From EX4572-165 sp964581795 (lineage in GTDB: Archaea; Thermoplasmatota; E2; DHVEG-1): DNA of 43,487 nucleotides. Numbering within the stretch: position 1 is the first letter of the stretch; every line of letters starts with the position of its first letter. Location: contig CAZOPW010000009.1 in the NCBI GenBank assembly GCA_964581795.1, positions 1-43,487 on the forward strand, given 5' to 3'. Positions 25,935 to 32,788 of the stretch are shown here, in pieces. Position numbers and translations under genes: made by a program. The notes under the pieces were generated by a model. The model was not told the origin of the DNA and searched no databases. It saw only the letters and a list, made by a program, of their open reading frames with translations.

Positions 25935-26597
25935 ATGATATCAATTGGGGTTCTTGCTTCGGGATCAGGTACTGATTTGCAAAGCATTATTGATGCAATA
26001 GAACAACGAATGATTAATGCAAAGATTGCGGTGGTTATCAGCGACAATGAAGATACATTTGCTTTAAAACGAGCTGAAAAACATGGAATTGTAGCTAAAT
26101 ATGTGAACCCACAAGGATTAAATCGAAATGAATATGATAAAGAAATTGAGGATATTCTTTTAAAATATGGTGTTTCGTTAGTAGTAGGTGCGGGATATAT
26201 GCGGATGTTAACTGAGGATTTTGTTAACAAATGGTTTGGAAAAATAATTAATATCCACCCATCACTTCTTCCATCCTTTAAAGGAGTGCAAGCGCAAAAA
26301 GATGCTTTTGATTATGGAGTGAAAATAACTGGATGTACGACTCATTTTATGGATACTAAAATGGATCATGGACCAATTATTTTACAAGCAGCAGTGATTG
26401 TAAAAGAAAATGATGGTGTTGAGGGATTAAAAAACCGTATTCTAGAATTGGAACATCAAATTTTACCACGAACGATTTATTTATTTGTAGAAGATAGATT
26501 AGAAATTAGAGGAAGAAGAGTTCATATTAAACCGGGTGATTCCTGGAAAGAAAAATATGATGTAATTCCAAATGTATTGTACCCAGAAGGATTTTGA
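25935..26597 (+). CDS. purN: Phosphoribosylglycinamide formyltransferase PurN
   Basis: Transfers the formyl group of 10-formyltetrahydrofolate to GAR in purine synthesis. The 220 residues begin SIGVLASGSGTDLQSIIDAI (phosphate-binding loop). The catalytic trio sits exactly as in the E. coli enzyme: N106 and H108 in INIHPSLLPSFKG and D144 in DTKMDHGPII. The AGGTGGA ribosome site is 8-14 bases before the ATG. PurN needs folate, so it fits the folC and folP genes immediately downstream. Many archaea use the folate-independent PurT instead. Confidence 0.95.
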   Translation: MISIGVLASGSGTDLQSIIDAIEQRMINAKIAVVISDNEDTFALKRAEKHGIVAKYVNPQGLNRNEYDKEIEDILLKYGVSLVVGAGYMRMLTEDFVNKWFGKIINIHPSLLPSFKGVQAQKDAFDYGVKITGCTTHFMDTKMDHGPIILQAAVIVKENDGVEGLKNRILELEHQILPRTIYLFVEDRLEIRGRRVHIKPGDSWKEKYDVIPNVLYPEGF

Positions 26598-26619
26598 AAA
26601 TAATATTTGGTTTTGTTGT

Positions 26620-27906
26620 ATGAATTATGAGGAGGCTGTGAACTGGGTTGATGGTTTTCATCAATTCGGAGTTCAATTAGGATTAGATCGAATTCTAAAA
26701 ATATTAGATATTTTAGAAAATCCTCATTATCAAACTCGTTTTGTTCATGTTGCTGGCACAAACGGAAAAGGCTCAGTGTGCCGATATATTAGTAGTATTC
26801 TCACAAGTGAAGGATACAAAACAGGTTTGTATCTTTCACCTCATCTTGTCAATTTTCGGGAAAGAATCCAACTCAATAATGATTTTATTTCAAAGGATCA
26901 TTTTGTTAAAATCGTTGAACACATTCAACCGATTGTTAATGATTTTGTAAAAAATCAAGGACAGTTAACCTATTTTGAAGTCTGTACCATTATTGCTTTT
27001 GTGTTTTTTAACAATGAACATGTTGATTACGCGATTATTGAAGTAGGACTTGGTGGTAGGTATGATGCAACTAATGTCATCGATCCTCTTGTTTCAGTGA
27101 TTACAAATGTGAGTTTAGATCATCAACATCTTTTAGGCAATACAATTCAAAAGATTGCTACTGAGAAAGCCGGGATTATAAAACATAAGAAACCAGTGGT
27201 AACTGGTGCTACGGATGATGCATTATCTGTTCTACATCAGAAATGTAAACAAGAAAAGTGTTCATTACATATAGTTTCTATAGATAATGTTCAAGTTCTC
27301 CAGAATGATTATTTCAATCAAACTATTTTATTTCATGGATTATTTGATGACTACGAAGTATCAACACGGCTAATTGGCTGTTATCAACCTATAAATATTG
27401 CTGTTAGTATCGCTACTATCGAGATTTTACAGCAACAAGGGGTTTTTATTAGAAAGGAAAGTATAGTTGAAGGAATTAGGAAAATGAAGCATCCTGGAAG
27501 AATGCAAATACTTCGGAAGAATCCAGTTGTCGTTGTGGACGGTGCTCATAATCCTGATGCAGTTAAACATGTAGTGAAAAGCATTAAACTCTTGTTTTCA
27601 TATGACCGGTTGATTCTTATTTTTGGAGTGATGAAAGATAAAGCGATTAAGGAAATGCTTCTTAATCTTCTTCCAATAGCAGATCTTGTTATTGTTACTG
27701 AGCCAAAGCAAGATCGAACGGCGAAAAGTCTAGAACTAGCTGATCTCATTGCAAATATTGATAATTCAAAAAGAATTATTCAAACCACATCCGTTAATGA
27801 TGCATATAAAAAAGCAATTAAGATAGCTACTGAATCTGATTTGATTTTAGCTACTGGATCCCTTTTTACAGTTGCCGAATTATTAGTTCAATCTAATGAA
27901 AAATAA
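26620..27906 (+). CDS. folC: Folylpolyglutamate synthase / dihydrofolate synthase-like ligase
   Basis: Mur-ligase-type enzyme adding glutamate to dihydropteroate or to folates. I start it at the ATG at 26620 (MNYEEAVNWVDGFHQFGVQL), 22 bases after purN, giving 428 residues. A longer frame from 26572 would overlap purN. Motifs are the P-loop VAGTNGKGSV, GLYLSPHLVNFRERIQLN, ITNVSLDHQHLLGNTIQKIA, EKAGIIK and the C-terminal VVVDGAHNPDAVKH. In context (purN, DHPS, ThyX) it completes a bacterial-type folate route. Confidence 0.94.
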   Translation: MNYEEAVNWVDGFHQFGVQLGLDRILKILDILENPHYQTRFVHVAGTNGKGSVCRYISSILTSEGYKTGLYLSPHLVNFRERIQLNNDFISKDHFVKIVEHIQPIVNDFVKNQGQLTYFEVCTIIAFVFFNNEHVDYAIIEVGLGGRYDATNVIDPLVSVITNVSLDHQHLLGNTIQKIATEKAGIIKHKKPVVTGATDDALSVLHQKCKQEKCSLHIVSIDNVQVLQNDYFNQTILFHGLFDDYEVSTRLIGCYQPINIAVSIATIEILQQQGVFIRKESIVEGIRKMKHPGRMQILRKNPVVVVDGAHNPDAVKHVVKSIKLLFSYDRLILIFGVMKDKAIKEMLLNLLPIADLVIVTEPKQDRTAKSLELADLIANIDNSKRIIQTTSVNDAYKKAIKIATESDLILATGSLFTVAELLVQSNEK

Positions 27907-27947
27907 TTGATTTTTTTTAACAGTCGTGTGCAAATGGTTCAAATAAT

Positions 27948-28334
27948 ATGAATAGTATTTGTGAATTTGTGGCAGAACACTATATGAAAATGAAATCGAT
28001 TCATTCACTTAAAGAAGCAAATCAATTAATAGAATACATTGGAAGTGATCCTAATAGTATTCCAATAATGAGTCCGAAAATGGTTCACCGAGTCATTGAA
28101 ATAAACGATGTGGTTTTACAAGATGCCATTATAATAAAACAAGATATGCTCTCTATTGGAGGTGAAGTAGCAGTTCCAAAAAATACGTTTGATTTACATC
28201 AAAAAAAAGCTACTATTTTAGTGAGTGGAACAGTCCACCAACTTAGAGAATTGATCATTAAACTAAAACGACATTACTCTCGCATCCAGCAGATTTCACA
28301 AGAATTAGAAGAACTAGTTAAAACGATAACATGA
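27948..28334 (+). CDS. Detached N-terminal domain of dihydropteroate synthase
   Basis: 128-residue protein directly before folP, overlapping its start by ATGA. The middle, SDPNSIPIMSPKMVHRVIEI, then IKQDMLSIGGEVAVPKNTFD and VSGTVHQLRELIIKLK, resembles the N-terminal extension of about 120 residues found fused to DHPS in clostridial and other anaerobic bacterial FolP proteins (pattern DPxGIxIMxPK...KQEMLSxGGxxAV; from memory, not searched). Here the extension is a gene of its own. The reading frame is open throughout with no internal stop, and translational coupling would give a one-to-one complex with FolP. Its function is not established. Confidence 0.7.
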   Translation: MNSICEFVAEHYMKMKSIHSLKEANQLIEYIGSDPNSIPIMSPKMVHRVIEINDVVLQDAIIIKQDMLSIGGEVAVPKNTFDLHQKKATILVSGTVHQLRELIIKLKRHYSRIQQISQELEELVKTIT

Positions 28335-29227
28335 CACGATTAAATTTTGGAAATTACATACTTGATTCATCAAAAAAAACCCTTCTCATGGGCGTAATTA
28401 ATGTAACCCCAGATTCTTTTTCAGATGGTGGGAAATTTGATTCTGTTGAAACTGCAGTAAATCATGCAAAAAAACTCGTTTCTGAGGGAGCTGATATCAT
28501 CGATATCGGTGGTGAGTCCACTCGACCAGGTGCAAAAGCAGTTACTGCTAAAGATGAATTACTGAGAGTGCTTCCAGTCCTGAAGCAAATAGCAGATGAT
28601 GTTAACGTTCCAATTTCAATTGATACATATAAAGCAACAGTCGCTGAGAAAGCAATTGATGCTGGTGCATCACTTGTAAATGATATTACCGCTTTGCAAG
28701 GTGATCCACACATGGTTAATGTGATTGCTAATGCTAATGTTCATGTGTGTTTGATGCATATGAAAGGGAATCCACGGACGATGCAAAAAAAACCAACGTA
28801 TACTAATCTTATAGAAGAAATCAGATTTTTTTTAAAAGAGCGAGCTGATTATGCCTTATTTCATGATATTCCAAAAAAACATATTCTTTTTGATCCAGGA
28901 ATTGGTTTTGGAAAGCGAACAGGTAGAGGAGTTGAGGATAATTGTGATATTTTGCATCAACTAAATGTATTAAAAAAAGAAGGATATCCTGTTCTTGTTG
29001 GTGCTAGCCGGAAAACATTTATTGGTAATATAAGTGGAGATAAACCAGTTTTACCAGTGGATGAGCGATTGGAAGGTAGTATTGCTGCAGCATGTATTGC
29101 TGCGTATAATGGTGCTGATATTTTGCGGGTGCATGATGTCGCTGAGACTCGGAAAGCAATAGATATCGTGGATTGTATTCTTGGGAAATCAATAGTAAAA
29201 AATAATGAACATCCACAAAAATTTTAG
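28331..29227 (+). CDS. folP: Dihydropteroate synthase FolP
   Basis: Joins 4-aminobenzoate to hydroxymethyldihydropterin diphosphate to make dihydropteroate. The 298 residues contain both signatures: LMGVINVTPDSFSDGGKF (about 19-36) and DIIDIGGESTRPGAKA (about 55-70). They also contain SIDTYKATVAEKAI, the Asn-Asp NDITALQGD, DPGIGFGKR and the C-terminal GASRKTFIG. All catalytic regions look intact. It begins inside the stop of the separate N-domain gene (ATGA). Confidence 0.95.
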   Translation: MTRLNFGNYILDSSKKTLLMGVINVTPDSFSDGGKFDSVETAVNHAKKLVSEGADIIDIGGESTRPGAKAVTAKDELLRVLPVLKQIADDVNVPISIDTYKATVAEKAIDAGASLVNDITALQGDPHMVNVIANANVHVCLMHMKGNPRTMQKKPTYTNLIEEIRFFLKERADYALFHDIPKKHILFDPGIGFGKRTGRGVEDNCDILHQLNVLKKEGYPVLVGASRKTFIGNISGDKPVLPVDERLEGSIAAACIAAYNGADILRVHDVAETRKAIDIVDCILGKSIVKNNEHPQKF

Positions 29228-29236
29228 TTGGAATTT

Positions 29237-29872
29237 ATGATTAAAAAGAATCAATCTAAACCGGAACTTGTTGCTTCATACAGTTTACAAGCCGTGCTAG
29301 TAGTTACTCTTATTATTGCATTATGGAAACGAGAATGGATTTGGGTTATCGGTTGTTTTGCTGCTGTGTTCGTTGGGTTTATTCCATCACTTATCCATAA
29401 AAATATAAAAATTTTATTACCTTGGACGATTGAATTATTAATTGCAACTGTTGCTTCATTAAATATGGCCGGGGTATTGCTCAATGCGTATTATACCATA
29501 CCTGGTTTTGGTGAGATTACTCAATTCTTCACTTCTGTTCTTGTGGCGTTTTTATCATTTGCTGTCATTTACATTCTTCATGTGTATTGGGATGGTTTGA
29601 TTATGGATAAGTATGCGATGGCATTTGTTGTTGTCCTTGCTACAATGGGAGGGGGTGTCATTCTTGAGTTTATTAAGTGGTTTAAACTATTTGGTGCGTC
29701 ACAAACATCTGTTGAAGGGGTGTTAACAAGTCTTTTTATTTCTACATGTAGTGGTATTTTAATTGCAATTATTGGAGTTACTCTGATTAAGCGAGGAGAG
29801 TTTGATGAAATAACAGAGGATCTAGGTAAACAATTTGATACTATGCTTAAAAGACGGCAGAAAAAGAAATAG
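29237..29872 (+). CDS. YjdF/DUF2238-like membrane protein, degenerate paralogue
   Basis: From the ATG at 29237 (an in-frame TTG at 29228 abuts the folP stop) it encodes 211 residues with about six transmembrane helices. It is a paralogue of the next gene: both share LPW-IE/LEILI, an ...YYTIP motif, SVLVAFLSF/VSF, YWDGL and MDK/RxAMAFVV. The polar residues conserved in the partner are replaced here: DKFAHF becomes GEITQF, WEFVEW becomes LEFIKW, and DTMTDLFVDT becomes EGVLTSLFIST. The family function is unknown to me, and this copy has probably lost or changed it. Family assignment is by resemblance only. Confidence 0.7.
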   Translation: MIKKNQSKPELVASYSLQAVLVVTLIIALWKREWIWVIGCFAAVFVGFIPSLIHKNIKILLPWTIELLIATVASLNMAGVLLNAYYTIPGFGEITQFFTSVLVAFLSFAVIYILHVYWDGLIMDKYAMAFVVVLATMGGGVILEFIKWFKLFGASQTSVEGVLTSLFISTCSGILIAIIGVTLIKRGEFDEITEDLGKQFDTMLKRRQKKK

Positions 29873-29921
29873 ATTTTTTAATATGGTTTTTGTTGTATAT
29901 CAAGGTTAGGATGATGAACAG

Positions 29922-30590
29922 ATGGATATTCAACGGAAGAAAAGTCAAGTGATTATCTCATTTATTTTACGTATTATTATGATTGCTTTATTTTTTATTG
30001 CGCTTTGGCAAAGTGATTTGAACTGGGTATTTGGTGCAGGGTTTGCTGTCTTGCTTACATTTGTTCCTATGATTTTAGAACGGAATTATCATATCACGTT
30101 ACCCTGGATTTTGGAAATCCTCATTGTTTTCGCATTGTTTCTTCATATCGTTGGAGGAGTGTTATCTATGTATTACACGATTCCATTATATGATAAGTTC
30201 GCTCATTTTGTTTCATCGGTATTAGTTGCATTTGTTTCTTTTGCAGCTATTATCATTCTAGATGAATATTGGGATGGTCTTCATATGGATAGGCGAGCGA
30301 TGGCATTTGTTGTGATTGTAACGACAATGGCATTTGGTGTAGTTTGGGAATTTGTTGAATGGACAAGTGATCTTGTTTTTGGAACGAATGAACAATGGGG
30401 ATTAAATGATACGATGACTGATTTATTTGTTGACACGGTTGGTGGTGCTTTTATGGCTTTTTTTGGGGTGAATTTAATGAAGTCAGGAAAATGGTTCAAG
30501 ATAACAAAAGATTTCAATGAGGATATTGAATCATTTTTAGATTCTTTTAAAAAGGAAGAAATTAATGAAAAAAAAGAAAATAGAAAATAA
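29922..30590 (+). CDS. YjdF/DUF2238-like membrane protein
   Basis: 222-residue membrane protein with about six helices and a charged C-terminal tail (SFKKEEINEKKENRK). It keeps the polar intramembrane pattern of the family: YDKFAHFVSS with D and H, WEFVEWTSD with two Glu and an Asp, and DTMTDLFVDTVGGAF with three Asp. The pattern hints at a metal site or ion path, which is inference. A GGATGATGA ribosome-site-like stretch precedes the ATG. It is adjacent to its degenerate paralogue, 49 bases apart, and convergent with Hsp20. Confidence 0.75.
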   Translation: MDIQRKKSQVIISFILRIIMIALFFIALWQSDLNWVFGAGFAVLLTFVPMILERNYHITLPWILEILIVFALFLHIVGGVLSMYYTIPLYDKFAHFVSSVLVAFVSFAAIIILDEYWDGLHMDRRAMAFVVIVTTMAFGVVWEFVEWTSDLVFGTNEQWGLNDTMTDLFVDTVGGAFMAFFGVNLMKSGKWFKITKDFNEDIESFLDSFKKEEINEKKENRK

Positions 30591-30610
30591 AAGGGAATAT
30601 GAGATGGATT

Positions 30611-31132
30611 TTACTTGATTTTTACTTTTTTTGATTTTTGTTTCGGTGTTGGTGTTTTCTTTGGTAAGGTTACAGTTAATACTCCATCATTCATTTCTGC
30701 TTTTACATCTTCCGTTTTTAATTCATCTGGCATTTCAAAGCATCGATAGAATGAGGATGTCGTTCGTTCCTTACGTAACCAGTTTTTACCTTTTTCATCT
30801 TTTGTTTCATCGTGTTCAGCAGAAAGTTCAATGCCATACGGTGAAACTTCTAGATTAATATCTTCCTTGTTTATCCCTGGTAATTCAACTTGCATTTCGT
30901 ATTTATCACCGTGATCAGCAACGTCTACGGCTGGTGTTCTACTCCATTCAGAAAGTGTTGAGTTGTACCGGTCTCTGGGATTCCAGAAGAGTTGTTCGAA
31001 ATCATTTCGTAGTTGGTCGAACCAGTGATCCATTTCTGATAGGAAAAAATCTGGTCCACGTTCAACAATATCTCCTTTCCTACTTTGCTCAGTTGGAGTT
31101 ATTTCATCTTTCTTTTTTCTTCCGATTTTCAT
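30611..31132 (-). CDS. hsp20: Small heat shock protein Hsp20
   Basis: ATP-independent chaperone that holds unfolding proteins. The 173 residues have a 60-residue N-terminal region with FFLSEMDHWFDQLRNDFEQLF, an alpha-crystallin domain (about 66-157: PAVDVADHGDKYEMQVELPG through FEMPDELKTEDVKAEM and the signature DGVLTVTLPKK) and a lysine-rich tail. A clear I-x-I oligomerisation motif is not seen at the C-terminus (it ends KSKKVKIK). A strong GGAGGTGA site (31149-31142) precedes the ATG with a good TATA box upstream. This is consistent with a single, strongly expressed, heat-inducible gene. Confidence 0.95.
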   Translation of the reverse strand: MKIGRKKKDEITPTEQSRKGDIVERGPDFFLSEMDHWFDQLRNDFEQLFWNPRDRYNSTLSEWSRTPAVDVADHGDKYEMQVELPGINKEDINLEVSPYGIELSAEHDETKDEKGKNWLRKERTTSSFYRCFEMPDELKTEDVKAEMNDGVLTVTLPKKTPTPKQKSKKVKIK

Positions 31133-31184
31133 GTTTCTTGTTCACCTCCAAACATCCTACAGTATAATAATAGATTAAAACTCC

Positions 31185-31193
31185 TATAAATAT
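31185..31193 (-). promoter_or_regulatory. TATA box of hsp20
   Basis: ATATTTATA on the minus strand (31193-31185) lies about 55 bases before the hsp20 ATG. The 115 bases between hsp20 and the upstream secreted-protein gene hold this promoter and the hsp20 leader, nothing else that I can see. Confidence 0.5.
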
Positions 31194-31247
31194 CTTACTA
31201 TATAGCCATTGGAGAGTGTATCAATTTTCATTCGAAATAATCGAAAA

Positions 31248-32201
31248 CTACGTAGTCAGAAAAATGAAATCATTTATTGAAAAACCCTCTCTATATACAT
31301 TAGTACCTTCACATTCAACACTAATAGAGACTCGTTTTATTCCTACTGGTAACCCCGCCCTAATATTCCATAATCGATCTGGTGGAATAGTCCGTACTGA
31401 TTTTTGATTGAAATCTGTTTTATGTTTAAAAATAAAATCAAACGATTGATTGAAATAAAGTGTTACATTATGATCTTTATGATTGTAGATATCAATCGAT
31501 ATTTCACCACCAAAATCTTGACCAAAATATCCCGCATACAACTCTATTTCAACATCTCCTTCACTACCTGTATCAATACCGTATGTCTTAAACGTATAAT
31601 CAGCATTTTCATGAGCGGAAATTCCATCCCCCCAGGAACCTTCATATTTTTGATATGGAGCACCATTTTCATAGTAATCATTCCATCCAAATGCCCAACT
31701 AATAAAGGTAAATGCATTTCCTCCATCTGAATCAGGATCAGGCTTCAAAATTATGTAATACAATTCACCGGGTGTAACTTGAATATCTGGAAAATCAAAT
31801 TCAATCCATTCTAATTCAGTATTAAGTTCAAGCGATTCCTTTGATACTAAAGTTAAATCATTTCCAGTGAGACTCTCTCTAATTGAAAGAATTGAATTTT
31901 CATACAAATACCCTTCCTTATTCAAGAGGAGTTTTACTCGAGTTAGGGTACAAAATGTTGGTTTAAATGATTGGGCAAATACCATCGACCCAAGAAGACA
32001 AGTTGAGGCTTCATGAATAGATTGTTCTTGATCTATTTCATCAGCAGTATCAAGTGGTATGTTATTAATAGGTACTACCTTTTTATAACAATCTCCATTA
32101 GCATTCACTTGTGAACCTACTGTTAAAATAATTAAAGAGCTAATAATTAAAAGACTAGCTATTTTTTTGTTTCTAAATACTGTTTTTATTTTCATTTTCA
32201 A
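31248..32201 (-). CDS. Secreted beta-rich protein of unknown function
   Basis: 317 residues with a Sec signal peptide: basic start (KMKIKTVFRNKK), hydrophobic core IASLLIISSLIILTVGS and a probable cut near VNA-NGD (about 35). The mature part begins with two cysteines and has a domain (about 70-215) with AQSFKPTFCTLTRVKLLLNK, a Trp/Tyr-rich centre and ADYTFKTYG. This resembles lectin-like or jelly-roll modules seen in secreted archaeal proteins. A second beta-rich region (about 220-317) follows. There is no C-terminal membrane anchor or PGF-CTERM-type signal, so it is not an obvious archaeosortase substrate. A GGGAGGTAC ribosome site precedes the ATG. Confidence 0.65.
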   Translation of the reverse strand: MKMKIKTVFRNKKIASLLIISSLIILTVGSQVNANGDCYKKVVPINNIPLDTADEIDQEQSIHEASTCLLGSMVFAQSFKPTFCTLTRVKLLLNKEGYLYENSILSIRESLTGNDLTLVSKESLELNTELEWIEFDFPDIQVTPGELYYIILKPDPDSDGGNAFTFISWAFGWNDYYENGAPYQKYEGSWGDGISAHENADYTFKTYGIDTGSEGDVEIELYAGYFGQDFGGEISIDIYNHKDHNVTLYFNQSFDFIFKHKTDFNQKSVRTIPPDRLWNIRAGLPVGIKRVSISVECEGTNVYREGFSINDFIFLTT

Positions 32202-32505
32202 ATGTACCTCCCTTTCTATAACATAATTTAATTAAATGACACTTAATTATAATAAATTTACGGTTATAATGATATTTTTTAAAAATAAACGTATTTAAAA
32301 TTCGTAAAATTGAAAATAGTATTTGAAATTTAGAATATTCAAATAAAAAAATGTGGAATTAAATTAAACCCACCGAGGGTTTTTTTAATTTGTTAAAATA
32401 GATTTAAGGAAAAATTATTGAAATTATGATATCTATATAGATTATTTTGATAATATTTATAAAATAAATTTTTTATTGAGTCGATTAAAATCGAGTGTGA
32501 AAACA
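32202..32505. other. AT-rich intergenic region with one hairpin
   Basis: These 304 bases separate the secreted-protein gene (-) from the 40-residue microprotein (+). They hold the former's ribosome site at their left end and a terminator-like hairpin at 32366-32386. No open frame of note and no RNA gene was seen. Confidence 0.5.
32366..32386 (+). terminator. Isolated terminator-like hairpin
   Basis: AAACCC/GGGTTT (32366-32371 with 32377-32382), 5-base loop, runs into seven T. It has no gene upstream on the plus strand. Read on the other strand it lies 165 bases before the secreted-protein gene. Confidence 0.4.
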
Positions 32506-32628
32506 ATGATGACGGAACAAAAATGTCTTATTTGCAATAACCAAGAAATAATAAACGAAAAACATGTGAGAGAAATAGACGGTGAACTTGTTAGACTCTG
32601 CCCAATATGCTACCATAGTATGAAATGA
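32506..32628 (+). CDS. 40-residue zinc-ribbon microprotein
   Basis: A short frame, MMTEQKCLICNNQEIINEKH then VREIDGELVRLCPICYHSMK. Two CxxC knuckles (CLIC and CPIC) 25 residues apart form a plausible single zinc ribbon. The second ATG (32509) is an alternative start. No strong Shine-Dalgarno is visible. It lies 160 bases before ppdK on the same strand in an otherwise non-coding AT-rich region. The spaced cysteine pairs make chance unlikely, but the function is unknown. Confidence 0.6.
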   Translation: MMTEQKCLICNNQEIINEKHVREIDGELVRLCPICYHSMK

Positions 32629-32702
32629 AACAATACAACAGTTATCACATACATAAAATCAATAAAATATATAGAATATATAATTTTATAGATAGTAGCA
32701 AA

Positions 32703-32712
32703 TATTATATAG
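32703..32712 (+). promoter_or_regulatory. TATA box of ppdK
   Basis: TATTATATAG lies about 80 bases before the ppdK ATG, and an AGGTGGA ribosome site (about 32777-32783) sits just before it. The leader between them is C-rich (TTTTCCTCCCCCTC). Confidence 0.45.
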
Positions 32713-32788
32713 GGGTTACCTTTTCCTCCCCCTCTTGCCAACTTTCTCTTAAAACGAATATTCTTAAAATAAATTAGGTGGACAAACA

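Noticed and set aside
27948..28350. Frameshift error splitting a single DHPS gene
   Set aside because: Both frames have clean ends and meet in an ATGA overlap, which is the usual coupling in this window; a real split is the simpler reading, though raw reads would settle it.
29237..29872. Pseudogene call for the first membrane paralogue
   Set aside because: The frame is fully open with intact helices; loss of polar residues looks like altered function, not gene decay.
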